Assembly: GCA_021018815.1 (NCBI GenBank)
Contig: JAITYX010000084.1
Span: 1,612,001 to 1,676,000, forward strand
Origin: Talinum fruticosum
Lineage: Eukaryota; Streptophyta; Magnoliopsida; Caryophyllales; Talinaceae
Direction: 5' to 3'
DNA: 64,000 nt
Made by a program: the position numbers and the translations under genes. Below the pieces are notes generated by a model that was not told the origin of the DNA, did no database searches, and worked only from the letters and a program-made list of their open reading frames with translations. Shown here piece after piece: positions 43,383 through 53,348 of the stretch; the first letter of the stretch is position 1, and each line of letters starts with the position of its first letter.

Positions 43383-44938
43383 ATCACAATCTGTCCAAGG
43401 GGAAAAATGGCGCTCGGGGTGGGGGTTTTTGGGAAGTGTGAATTTCTTTGTGGTGGTAAGTGAGAAGGAATTTTGTGTGGGGGAACAAGGATAGTTTTGG
43501 CTTGTGGAGTGGTGGCGAGAGGGTGGAAATTTTGTGGAGGATTCTTGATTGTATGCGGAGGTGAGAGGATGTGCTCATGGCAAGGTTTAGGCTCTCGTTG
43601 CTTGTCTTTGAGAAGAAGTTCTCCAAGCACAAGCAAAAGGTTATTTTGTGGGCAGATTCGGTTAGGAAGTAAGGGTGGTTTACGTGGAGGAGTAAGGAAG
43701 GGGTTCAAATGTTCCAAGGGAAGTTGTTGAGGAGGGCTGAATTTGTGGCACCATTTTTGAGTACAAACTTGGTTGGCGGATTGAACATTCTTCCCTTCAA
43801 GGCTTTGATGGTGGAGAAATGTGGACTGGCTTAAATCCTCCTCTTCCCTTTTGTTATACACAAGAGTGTCATCAAAGTTCACAACCACAAATTTCCATGA
43901 GATACCAAACATGATGTGGTAGGAATAATTTTGGCTAGACAAAGTTCCATGATAGGGTATACAACACCAAACGCTTTTGGTAAGGAAGTCATCTTCCTTA
44001 GGCACCAAAAGAATAGGTTCCACATACTCTTTTACAACACTTAGAGCATTTTCCTCCTTATTCGGCCATAAGGGATGCTCATTTGACATGCTCCAAGTTG
44101 TACCAAAATAAGGGCTCCAACACCAAGTGCCTTCAAGAGGGAAGCCGACCTTGCTTGGCACCAAGAATGTAGTCTCCACACAAGGACTTTCCTCTTTCTC
44201 TCCTAGGCTTTTGGCCAACGGTTCAATAGCTTGTTTTTGGTCCTCTTGAACACTTCTAGGTTCCACTCCATAGGCTGGTGTATAATTGATGGCTCTTGGA
44301 ATGGGGTTGGCAAGATGTTGTAGGGTTCTTTGTGGTGAAGAGCTAGGAGGAGTTTCGTTTGGAGGGTCATGGGCATGCAACTCATGGGCTGAATATGATT
44401 CATGTTGTGGTGCTTTGAGAGAATTTTCTCCATGAGTTAGGATGGGGATGGTTGGGGTGGAATCATTTGGTTTAGGTCTTGGAATTTGGCTAGGTGACAA
44501 GGGAACCAATGTGATCCTCTTGCCATCTTTGGTAAAAGTATAAGTGTTCAAGAACCCATCATGTATGACTCTCCTATCAAAGAGCCATGGTCTCCCAAGC
44601 AACATGTGACAAGCATCCATGGGAACAATGTCACACCATATCTCATCATGATAACTCTTGCCAATACTAAATGAAATGAGACATCTAGAATTGACTTGGA
44701 GATTTTCACCTTGATCTAACCATTGAAGGTTGTAAGGATGAGGATGGGGTGAAACATGAAGTCCAAGTTTCTCTACCATTGTTGATGAGGCTATGTTCAT
44801 ACTACTACCACCATTAATAGTGATAGAACACACCTTGTTAAGCACGGTGCCTCTTGTGTAAAAGATGTTCTCACGCTGCTCATCATCTAGCTCATTCAAA
44901 CCGCACAAAGACCTTCTCAAAAATAAGTTGGCGGTCAT
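43340..44938 (-). CDS. Array unit 3 ORF-A (532 aa, altered C-terminus)
   Basis: Same architecture as unit 1 ORF-A: protease-like domain with Asn at the catalytic position, two 23-residue motifs, RT shard and Pro-rich tail. The private T insertion changes the last residues (PKTPTPSAIFPLGQ...) and extends the frame by 15 residues. ORF-B is left as 42858-43382 (174 aa) plus a separate N-terminal frame at 43384-43632. Confidence 0.75.
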   Translation of the reverse strand: MTANLFLRRSLCGLNELDDEQRENIFYTRGTVLNKVCSITINGGSSMNIASSTMVEKLGLHVSPHPHPYNLQWLDQGENLQVNSRCLISFSIGKSYHDEIWCDIVPMDACHMLLGRPWLFDRRVIHDGFLNTYTFTKDGKRITLVPLSPSQIPRPKPNDSTPTIPILTHGENSLKAPQHESYSAHELHAHDPPNETPPSSSPQRTLQHLANPIPRAINYTPAYGVEPRSVQEDQKQAIEPLAKSLGEKEESPCVETTFLVPSKVGFPLEGTWCWSPYFGTTWSMSNEHPLWPNKEENALSVVKEYVEPILLVPKEDDFLTKSVWCCIPYHGTLSSQNYSYHIMFGISWKFVVVNFDDTLVYNKREEEDLSQSTFLHHQSLEGKNVQSANQVCTQKWCHKFSPPQQLPLEHLNPFLTPPRKPPLLPNRICPQNNLLLVLGELLLKDKQREPKPCHEHILSPPHTIKNPPQNFHPLATTPQAKTILVPPHKIPSHLPPQRNSHFPKTPTPSAIFPLGQIVIWNLMVMHYGQTTK

Positions 44939-45044
44939 GGCTGGGAATTTTGAGGTGCTGGCTGTTTTTGGATTTTTTTTTGTTTTGTTTATGGGGAAAT
45001 GAACACAATCACCCAAGGTTCAGAACTTGCTCTGATACCAAAAA

Positions 45045-46330
45045 TGATGTGTAGTGGCGGAAGCAAAGAAAAAGATGGAAAAACCGCAAAACACACAACC
45101 GGGCAGATTAGGACCTGCAGGTGCGGTTCTGGGAAAAAGGGTGAAAAGAGGGGTAAATGTTCTTGGATTTGGACGAAACTTGGAGGGGAGTGAGGTAACT
45201 GATGGAGGAAGGTTGTGGCCAAGTTTCGTGAATTTTTGATAAGGGGAACTACCTGAACAAATAGCCAGAAGTTGGTGCTGCTGGCTGGACGTACAGGTTG
45301 ATACCCTTTGTTTGGTTTTGATGTGGAGGACGAAGGGGTTCTTGGATGGAGCTGAAAATTGGAGGGATGGAAGTAGACTTGCTGGAAGGATTGTGGTTAA
45401 AATTTGGAGTGAAATGGCTGGGTAGATTGTGAGATATGGAATGGCAAAGTCGCTGGATAGTACCTTGACTCAAGCTCGGATACAGAAACACCACCGAGTG
45501 AATCAAGGGGCGCACCTAAGCGATCCGGATACAGAAGCACCACCGGGACTTAAATGACTCAAAGGACACCACCTAGATGCCAACCTAGGATACAGCTTTG
45601 AGGATTTAGAGGCTCGAGAAATCCATCCCGAAAAAGAGTATAACACTCAAGGTTTGTATATTCATCAAAAAGTGTTTTTACATGAGCTAGCTTAGCTGAA
45701 TTTATAATGCCTCATGATGGCATTTACAAAGCTGAAAACAAAGCTAAAAATTAAAGCTAAAATGAAACAATAACCATAAAGATTCTTTCCCCTCCTCCAA
45801 GCTAAGCTAGGAGAAATTCTAGCCAAGTATTTGAACATTTGGGAACATGTGGCCATGAATTGTTTTCCCCTTTGCCAAGCCTTCTTTTAACCAACTCCCA
45901 CTAGTGTAAATGCTTCTAGAATACTCCTTAATATGTGTCATTGGATGCTGGTCATTAAGTGCTTGACTTCAGATATGTGGATGCTTGGACCGACCCTCTT
46001 GATTATTTATGGACAATACAAACGAATTGGTAGCTCTTGAAACCGTTCATGGCCGGGTTTACCCTTGCTTCAGCTTGGAGATATTTGGTGGCTATCTTCC
46101 ATTATCCTTCTTAACTAAATTGGTAATCAATTATTTATGAACAAAATCATAAGAACTTAATGTCTTGGACTCATCACCCTCCGGGATCCCCTTGCACTAT
46201 GCGGTCGCACCTTAAGCCTCTTCGGTTGATCAAAGGATATTCATGCTTTTCGGGTTGAATCTTAAGCATCCTTGGCTTCTCAAGTCGGACATCCTTCAAC
46301 TCAAAACACAAGGCTGTCCACTCTCCATCA
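45045..46330 (-). repeat. Array LTR 4 (1286 bp)
   Basis: It adds the variant gggaaaaagggtg (for ggggaaaagggtg), shared by LTRs 4, 5 and 6, on top of the two insertions shared by LTRs 3-6. Confidence 0.93.
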
Positions 46331-46366
46331 TTCTCCCCTTGTAGGAAAGAATTTGCCCTCAAATTC

Positions 46367-46891
46367 TCAAAACAATATTTTCCAAGTGTGGAAAAATTTT
46401 GGAATGTTGGAGCTCTCGGTGAGGTTGAGGAGGGAATGCCTTTTTGTGTTTGTGCAACCAGTCAAATGCATGGAAATGTACTGGACATTCGGCCAGCAAG
46501 GACACCTTTCTAGCATGCTCATAGTGTGGAGATAGACTTGATCAAAAGCTTCATTATGAGGTACACCAATCCAAGTACCAATTGGGAAAAAACCAACTCC
46601 CTTAGATACCAAAAGATTTAGATCAACACATTCTTTTGAGTCCCACATGACTCCTTTCTCCATACTCGAGTACAAAGGATACGACCTTAGCAACATGCCA
46701 CAAAAATCAAATGACCCGTCACTGTCCTTCCTTTGGAAAAGCCATTCGAGCATACCATATGGACTCCAAATTCGAGAGTCATTGAGGAGGAAAACGTCTT
46801 CCCTTAGTACCAAAGTTTTTGGTTCATCCCATGGAGACCTTTGCTTCACTACTTGGTCGTTTGCCCATAATGCATCACCATTAAATTCCAA
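46367..46891 (-). CDS. Array unit 4 ORF-B, C-terminal 174 aa
   Basis: Equivalent to unit 3 ORF-B, with both 23-residue motifs. The upstream N-terminal part (46893-47141) lies in another frame because of the extra G. Confidence 0.45.
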   Translation of the reverse strand: MEFNGDALWANDQVVKQRSPWDEPKTLVLREDVFLLNDSRIWSPYGMLEWLFQRKDSDGSFDFCGMLLRSYPLYSSMEKGVMWDSKECVDLNLLVSKGVGFFPIGTWIGVPHNEAFDQVYLHTMSMLERCPCWPNVQYISMHLTGCTNTKRHSLLNLTESSNIPKFFHTWKILF

Positions 46892-48447
46892 ATCACAATC
46901 TGTCCAAGGGGGAAAAATGGCGCTCGGGGTGGGGGTTTTGGGAAGTGTGAATTTCTTTGTGGTGGTAAGTGAGAAGGAATTTTGTGTGGGGGAACAAGGA
47001 TAGTTTTGGCTTGTGGAGTGGTGGCGAGAGGGTGGAAATTTTGTGGAGGATTCTTGATTGTATGCGGAGGTGAGAGGATGTGCTCATGGCAAGGTTTAGG
47101 CTCTCGTTGCTTGTCTTTGAGAAGAAGTTCTCCAAGCACAAGCAAAAGGTTATTTTGTGGGCAGATTCGGTTAGGAAGTAAGGGTGGTTTACGTGGAGGA
47201 GTAAGGAAGGGGTTCAAATGTTCCAAGGGAAGTTGTTGAGGAGGGCTGAATTTGTGGCACCATTTTTGAGTACAAACTTGGTTGGCGGATTGAACATTCT
47301 TCCCTTCAAGGCTTTGATGGTGGAGAAATGTGGACTGGCTTAAATCCTCCTCTTCCCTTTTGTTATACACAAGAGTGTCATCAAAGTTCACAACCACAAA
47401 TTTCCATGAGATACCAAACATGATGTGGTAGGAATAATTTTGGCTAGACAAAGTTCCATGATAGGGTATACAACACCAAACGCTTTTGGTAAGGAAGTCA
47501 TCTTCCTTAGGCACCAAAAGAATAGGTTCCACATACTCTTTTACAACACTTAGAGCATTTTCCTCCTTATTCGGCCATAAGGGATGCTCATTTGACATGC
47601 TCCAAGTTGTACCAAAATAAGGGCTCCAACACCAAGTGCCTTCAAGAGGGAAGCCGACCTTGCTTGGCACCAAGAATGTAGTCTCCACACAAGGACTTTC
47701 CTCTTTCTCTCCTAGGCTTTTGGCCAACGGTTCAATAGCTTGTTTTTGGTCCTCTTGAACACTTCTAGGTTCCACTCCATAGGCTGGTGTATAATTGATG
47801 GCTCTTGGAATGGGGTTGGCAAGATGTTGTAGGGTTCTTTGTGGTGAAGAGCTAGGAGGAGTTTCGTTTGGAGGGTCATGGGCATGCAACTCATGGGCTG
47901 AATATGATTCATGTTGTGGTGCTTTGAGAGAATTTTCTCCATGAGTTAGGATGGGGATGGTTGGGGTGGAATCATTTGGTTTAGGTCTTGGAATTTGGCT
48001 AGGTGACAAGGGAACCAATGTGATCCTCTTGCCATCTTTGGTAAAAGTATAAGTGTTCAAGAACCCATCATGTATGACTCTCCTATCAAAGAGCCATGGT
48101 CTCCCAAGCAACATGTGACAAGCATCCATGGGAACAATGTCACACCATATCTCATCATGATAACTCTTGCCAATACTAAATGAAATGAGACATCTAGAAT
48201 TGACTTGGAGATTTTCACCTTGATCTAACCATTGAAGGTTGTAAGGATGAGGATGGGGTGAAACATGAAGTCCAAGTTTCTCTACCATTGTTGATGAGGC
48301 TATGTTCATACTACTACCACCATTAATAGTGATAGAACACACCTTGTTAAGCACGGTGCCTCTTGTGTAAAAGATGTTCTCACGCTGCTCATCATCTAGC
48401 TCATTCAAACCGCACAAAGACCTTCTCAAAAATAAGTTGGCGGTCAT
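46849..48447 (-). CDS. Array unit 4 ORF-A (532 aa)
   Basis: It begins at the MTAN Met because the extra T just upstream closes the longer frame seen in units 1-3. Protease-like domain with Asn for Asp, both motifs, RT shard and Pro-rich tail as in unit 1. The private G insertion alters the extreme C-terminus (PPPRAPFFPLGQ...). ORF-B is reduced to 46367-46891 (174 aa). Confidence 0.75.
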   Translation of the reverse strand: MTANLFLRRSLCGLNELDDEQRENIFYTRGTVLNKVCSITINGGSSMNIASSTMVEKLGLHVSPHPHPYNLQWLDQGENLQVNSRCLISFSIGKSYHDEIWCDIVPMDACHMLLGRPWLFDRRVIHDGFLNTYTFTKDGKRITLVPLSPSQIPRPKPNDSTPTIPILTHGENSLKAPQHESYSAHELHAHDPPNETPPSSSPQRTLQHLANPIPRAINYTPAYGVEPRSVQEDQKQAIEPLAKSLGEKEESPCVETTFLVPSKVGFPLEGTWCWSPYFGTTWSMSNEHPLWPNKEENALSVVKEYVEPILLVPKEDDFLTKSVWCCIPYHGTLSSQNYSYHIMFGISWKFVVVNFDDTLVYNKREEEDLSQSTFLHHQSLEGKNVQSANQVCTQKWCHKFSPPQQLPLEHLNPFLTPPRKPPLLPNRICPQNNLLLVLGELLLKDKQREPKPCHEHILSPPHTIKNPPQNFHPLATTPQAKTILVPPHKIPSHLPPQRNSHFPKPPPRAPFFPLGQIVIWNLMVMHYGQTTK

Positions 48448-48554
48448 GGCTGGGAATTTTTGAGGTGCTGGCTGTTTTTGGATTTTTTTTTGTTTTGTTT
48501 ATGGGGAAATGAACACAATCACCCAAGGTTCAGAACTTGCTCTGATACCAAAAA

Positions 48555-49840
48555 TGATGTGTAGTGGCGGAAGCAAAGAAAAAGATGGAAAAACCGCAAA
48601 ACACACAACCGGGCAGATTAGGACCTGCAGGTGCGGTTCTGGGAAAAAGGGTGAAAAGAGGGGTAAATGTTCTTGGATTTGGACGAAACTTGGAGGGGAG
48701 TGAGGTAACTGATGGAGGAAGGTTGTGGCCAAGTTTCGTGAATTTTTGATAAGGGGAACTACCTGAACAAATAGCCAGAAGTTGGTGCTGCTGGCTGGAC
48801 GTACAGGTTGATACCCTTTGTTTGGTTTTGATGTGGAGGACGAAGGGGTTCTTGGATGGAGCTGAAAATTGGAGGGATGGAAGTAGACTTGCTGGAAGGA
48901 TTGTGGTTAAAATTTGGAGTGAAATGGCTGGGTAGATTGTGAGATATGGAATGGCAAAGTCGCTGGATAGTACCTTGACTCAAGCTCGGATACAGAAACA
49001 CCACCGAGTGAATCAAGGGGCGCACCTAAGCGATCCGGATACAGAAGCACCACCGGGACTTAAATGACTCAAAGGACACCACCTAGATGCCAACCTAGGA
49101 TACAGCTTTGAGGATTTAGAGGCTCGAGAAATCCATCCCGAAAAAGAGTATAACACTCAAGGTTTGTATATTCATCAAAAAGTGTTTTTACATGAGCTAG
49201 CTTAGCTGAATTTATAATGCCTCATGATGGCATTTACAAAGCTGAAAACAAAGCTAAAAATTAAAGCTAAAATGAAACAATAACCATAAAGATTCTTTCC
49301 CCTCCTCCAAGCTAAGCTAGGAGAAATTCTAGCCAAGTATTTGAACATTTGGGAACATGTGGCCATGAATTGTTTTCCCCTTTGCCAAGCCTTCTTTTAA
49401 CCAACTCCCACTAGTGTAAATGCTTCTAGAATACTCCTTAATATGTGTCATTGGATGCTGGTCATTAAGTGCTTGACTTCAGATATGTGGATGCTTGGAC
49501 CGACCCTCTTGATTATTTATGGACAATACAAACGAATTGGTAGCTCTTGAAACCGTTCATGGCCGGGTTTACCCTTGCTTCAGCTTGGAGATATTTGGTG
49601 GCTATCTTCCATTATCCTTCTTAACTAAATTGGTAATCAATTATTTATGAACAAAATCATAAGAACTTAATGTCTTGGACTCATCACCCTCCGGGATCCC
49701 CTTGCACTATGCGGTCGCACCTTAAGCCTCTTCGGTTGATCAAAGGATATTCATGCTTTTCGGGTTGAATCTTAAGCATCCTTGGCTTCTCAAGTCGGAC
49801 ATCCTTCAACTCAAAACACAAGGCTGTCCACTCTCCATCA
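48555..49840 (-). repeat. Array LTR 5 (1286 bp)
   Basis: Appears identical to LTR 4 at every diagnostic site examined (gggaaaaaggg, gatacagaaac, cgaaaaagagt). Confidence 0.93.
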
Positions 49841-49876
49841 TTCTCCCCTTGTAGGAAAGAATTTGCCCTCAAATTC

Positions 49877-50651
49877 TCAAAACAATATTTTCCAAGTGTG
49901 GAAAAATTTTGGAATGTTGGAGCTCTCGGTGAGGTTGAGGAGGGAATGCCTTTTTGTGTTTGTGCAACCAGTCAAATGCATGGAAATGTACTGGACATTC
50001 GGCCAGCAAGGACACCTTTCTAGCATGCTCATAGTGTGGAGATAGACTTGATCAAAAGCTTCATTATGAGGTACACCAATCCAAGTACCAATTGGGAAAA
50101 AACCAACTCCCTTAGATACCAAAAAGATTTAGATCAACACATTCTTTTGAGTCCCACATGACTCCTTTCTCCATACTCGAGTACAAAGGATACGACCTTA
50201 GCAACATGCCACAAAAATCAAATGACCCGTCACTGTCCTTCCTTTGGAAAAGCCATTCGAGCATACCATATGGACTCCAAATTCGAGAGTCATTGAGGAG
50301 GAAAACGTCTTCCCTTAGTACCAAAGTTTTTGGTTCATCCCATGGAGACCTTTGCTTCACTACTTGGTCGTTTGCCCATAATGCATCACCATTAAATTCC
50401 AAATCACAATCTGTCCAAGGGGAAAAATGGCGCTCGGGGTGGGGGTTTTGGGAAGTGTGAATTTCTTTGTGGTGGTAAGTGAGAAGGAATTTTGTGTGGG
50501 GGAACAAGGATAGTTTTGGCTTGTGGAGTGGTGGCGAGAGGGTGGAAATTTTGTGGAGGATTCTTGATTGTATGCGGAGGTGAGAGGATGTGCTCATGGC
50601 AAGGTTTAGGCTCTCGTTGCTTGTCTTTGAGAAGAAGTTCTCCAAGCACAA
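49877..50651 (-). pseudogene. Array unit 5 ORF-B, split by a 1-bp insertion
   Basis: Two overlapping frames, 50112-50651 (179 aa) and 49877-50122 (81 aa), together correspond to unit 1 ORF-B. The extra A near 50122 separates them between the two 23-residue motifs. Confidence 0.6.
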
Positions 50652-51957
50652 GCAAAAGGTTATTTTGTGGGCAGATTCGGTTAGGAAGTAAGGGTGGTTT
50701 ACGTGGAGGAGTAAGGAAGGGGTTCAAATGTTCCAAGGGAAGTTGTTGAGGAGGGCTGAATTTGTGGCACCATTTTTGAGTACAAACTTGGTTGGCGGAT
50801 TGAACATTCTTCCCTTCAAGGCTTTGATGGTGGAGAAATGTGGACTGGCTTAAATCCTCCTCTTCCCTTTTGTTATACACAAGAGTGTCATCAAAGTTCA
50901 CAACCACAAATTTCCATGAGATACCAAACATGATGTGGTAGGAATAATTTTGGCTAGACAAAGTTCCATGATAGGGTATACAACACCAAACGCTTTTGGT
51001 AAGGAAGTCATCTTCCTTAGGCACCAAAAGAATAGGTTCCACATACTCTTTTACAACACTTAGAGCATTTTCCTCCTTATTCGGCCATAAGGGATGCTCA
51101 TTTGACATGCTCCAAGTTGTACCAAAATAAGGGCTCCAACACCAAGTGCCTTCAAGAGGGAAGCCGACCTTGCTTGGCACCAAGAATGTAGTCTCCACAC
51201 AAGGACTTTCCTCTTTCTCTCCTAGGCTTTTGGCCAACGGTTCAATAGCTTGTTTTTGGTCCTCTTGAACACTTCTAGGTTCCACTCCATAGGCTGGTGT
51301 ATAATTGATGGCTCTTGGAATGGGGTTGGCAAGATGTTGTAGGGTTCTTTGTGGTGAAGAGCTAGGAGGAGTTTCGTTTGGAGGGTCATGGGCATGCAAC
51401 TCATGGGCTGAATATGATTCATGTTGTGGTGCTTTGAGAGAATTTTCTCCATGAGTTAGGATGGGGATGGTTGGGGTGGAATCATTTGGTTTAGGTCTTG
51501 GAATTTGGCTAGGTGACAAGGGAACCAATGTGATCCTCTTGCCATCTTTGGTAAAAGTATAAGTGTTCAAGAACCCATCATGTATGACTCTCCTATCAAA
51601 GAGCCATGGTCTCCCAAGCAACATGTGACAAGCATCCATGGGAACAATGTCACACCATATCTCATCATGATAACTCTTGCCAATACTAAATGAAATGAGA
51701 CATCTAGAATTGACTTGGAGATTTTCACCTTGATCTAACCATTGAAGGTTGTAAGGATGAGGATGGGGTGAAACATGAAGTCCAAGTTTCTCTACCATTG
51801 TTGATGAGGCTATGTTCATACTACTACCACCATTAATAGTGATAGAACACACCTTGTTAAGCACGGTGCCTCTTGTGTAAAAGATGTTCTCACGCTGCTC
51901 ATCATCTAGCTCATTCAAACCGCACAAAGACCTTCTCAAAAATAAGTTGGCGGTCAT
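50404..51957 (-). CDS. Array unit 5 ORF-A (517 aa)
   Basis: Same length as unit 1 ORF-A from the MTAN start. Catalytic Asp is Asn, and both 23-residue motifs, the RT shard and the Pro-rich tail are present. That this frame stays open in units 1, 3, 4 and 5 despite several indels elsewhere may only reflect youth. No evidence of expression can be read from sequence alone. Confidence 0.75.
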   Translation of the reverse strand: MTANLFLRRSLCGLNELDDEQRENIFYTRGTVLNKVCSITINGGSSMNIASSTMVEKLGLHVSPHPHPYNLQWLDQGENLQVNSRCLISFSIGKSYHDEIWCDIVPMDACHMLLGRPWLFDRRVIHDGFLNTYTFTKDGKRITLVPLSPSQIPRPKPNDSTPTIPILTHGENSLKAPQHESYSAHELHAHDPPNETPPSSSPQRTLQHLANPIPRAINYTPAYGVEPRSVQEDQKQAIEPLAKSLGEKEESPCVETTFLVPSKVGFPLEGTWCWSPYFGTTWSMSNEHPLWPNKEENALSVVKEYVEPILLVPKEDDFLTKSVWCCIPYHGTLSSQNYSYHIMFGISWKFVVVNFDDTLVYNKREEEDLSQSTFLHHQSLEGKNVQSANQVCTQKWCHKFSPPQQLPLEHLNPFLTPPRKPPLLPNRICPQNNLLLVLGELLLKDKQREPKPCHEHILSPPHTIKNPPQNFHPLATTPQAKTILVPPHKIPSHLPPQRNSHFPKPPPRAPFFPLDRL

Positions 51958-52064
51958 GGCTGGGAATTTTTGAGGTGCTGGCTGTTTTTGGATTTTTTTT
52001 TGTTTTGTTTATGGGGAAATGAACACAATCACCCAAGGTTCAGAACTTGCTCTGATACCAAAAA

Positions 52065-53348
52065 TGATGTGTAGTGGCGGAAGCAAAGAAAAAGATGGAA
52101 AAACCGCAAAACACACAACCGGGCAGATTAGGACCTGCAGGTGCGGTTCTGGGAAAAAGGGTGAAAAGAGGGGTAAATGTTCTTGGATTTGGACGAAACT
52201 TGGAGGGAGTGAGGTAACTGATGGAGGAAGGTTGTGGCCAAGTTTCGTGAATTTTTGATAAGGGGAACTACCTGAACAAATAGCCAGAAGTTGGTGCTGC
52301 TGGCTGGACGTACAGGTTGATACCCTTTGTTTGGTTTTGATGTGGAGGACGAAGGGGTTCTTGGATGGAGCTGAAAATTGGAGGGATGGAAGTAGACTTG
52401 CTGGAAGGATTGTGGTTAAAATTTGGAGTGAAATGGCTGGGTAGATTGTGAGATATGGAATGGCAAAGTCGCTGGATAGTACCTTGACTCAAGCTCGGAT
52501 ACAGAAACACCACCGAGTGAATCAAGGGGCGCACCTAAGCGATCCGGATACAGAAGCACCACCGGGACTTAAATGACTCAAAGGACACCACCTAGATGCC
52601 AACCTAGGATACAGCTTTGAGGATTTAGAGGCTCGAGAAATCCATCCCGAAAAAGAGTATAACACTCAAGGTTTGTATATTCATCAAAAAGTGTTTTTAC
52701 ATGAGCTAGCTTAGCTGAATTTATAATGCCTCATGATGGCATTTACAAAGCTGAAAACAAAGCTAAAAATTAAAGCTAAAATGAAACAATAACCATAAAG
52801 ATTCTTTCCCCTCCTCCAAGCTAAGCTAGGAGAAATTCTAGCCAAGTATTTGAACATTTGGGAACATGTGGCCATGAATTGTTTTCCCTTTGCCAAGCCT
52901 TCTTTTAACCAACTCCCACTAGTGTAAATGCTTCTAGAATACTCCTTAATATGTGTCATTGGATGCTGGTCATTAAGTGCTTGACTTCAGATATGTGGAT
53001 GCTTGGACCGACCCTCTTGATTATTTATGGACAATACAAACGAATTGGTAGCTCTTGAAACCGTTCATGGCCGGGTTTACCCTTGCTTCAGCTTGGAGAT
53101 ATTTGGTGGCTATCTTCCATTATCCTTCTTAACTAAATTGGTAATCAATTATTTATGAACAAAATCATAAGAACTTAATGTCTTGGACTCATCACCCTCC
53201 GGGATCCCCTTGCACTATGCGGTCGCACCTTAAGCCTCTTCGGTTGATCAAAGGATATTCATGCTTTTCGGGTTGAATCTTAAGCATCCTTGGCTTCTCA
53301 AGTCGGACATCCTTCAACTCAAAACACAAGGCTGTCCACTCTCCATCA
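52065..53348 (-). repeat. Array LTR 6 (1284 bp)
   Basis: Shares the LTR 3-6 insertions and the LTR 4-6 substitution and has two private 1-bp deletions (cttggagggagtg, gttttcccttt). Its outer end at 53348 is followed by the CATTT duplication and the second half of the host solo LTR. Confidence 0.93.

Larger units (their letters stand above)
42822..45044 (-). mobile_element. Array internal region 3 (2223 bp)
   Basis: PPT at 42822-42831, PBS at 45029-45040. It carries caaattcgagagtc, shared with units 4 and 5. An extra T in the ggggtttttgg run (about 43425-43431) is private. Confidence 0.93.
46331..48554 (-). mobile_element. Array internal region 4 (2224 bp)
   Basis: PPT at 46331-46340, PBS at 48539-48550. 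It has a private extra G (ccaagggggaaaaa, about 46906-46911) and an extra T in gggaatttttgagg (about 48457) shared only with unit 5. Confidence 0.93.
49841..52064 (-). mobile_element. Array internal region 5 (2224 bp)
   Basis: PPT at 49841-49850, PBS at 52049-52060. It has a private extra A (ccaaaaagattt, about 50120-50126) that splits ORF-B, plus the extra T shared with unit 4 (about 51967). Confidence 0.93.
34525..53348 (-). mobile_element. Tandem LTR-retrotransposon array: six LTRs, five internal regions
   Basis: One insertion, flanked by a perfect 5-bp duplication CATTT (34520-34524 and 53349-53353), contains LTR-int-LTR-int-LTR-int-LTR-int-LTR-int-LTR with a period of 3505-3510 bp. Each internal region has a PBS (minus strand TGGTATCAGAGC) beside one LTR and a polypurine tract (AAGGGGAGAA) beside the other. 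A single flanking duplication means one integration followed by expansion through unequal LTR recombination, not serial insertion. Units differ by only a handful of substitutions and 1-bp indels, so expansion is recent. Confidence 0.95.

Noticed and set aside
34525..53348. Tandemly duplicated host gene cluster
   Set aside because: Each unit is bounded by LTRs with PBS and PPT and encodes retroviral protease blocks, and the whole has one 5-bp target duplication.
34525..53348. Assembly duplication artefact
   Set aside because: Not fully excluded, but each unit has private substitutions and indels in a nested pattern and the outer duplication is perfect, which fits biology better than a mis-assembly.
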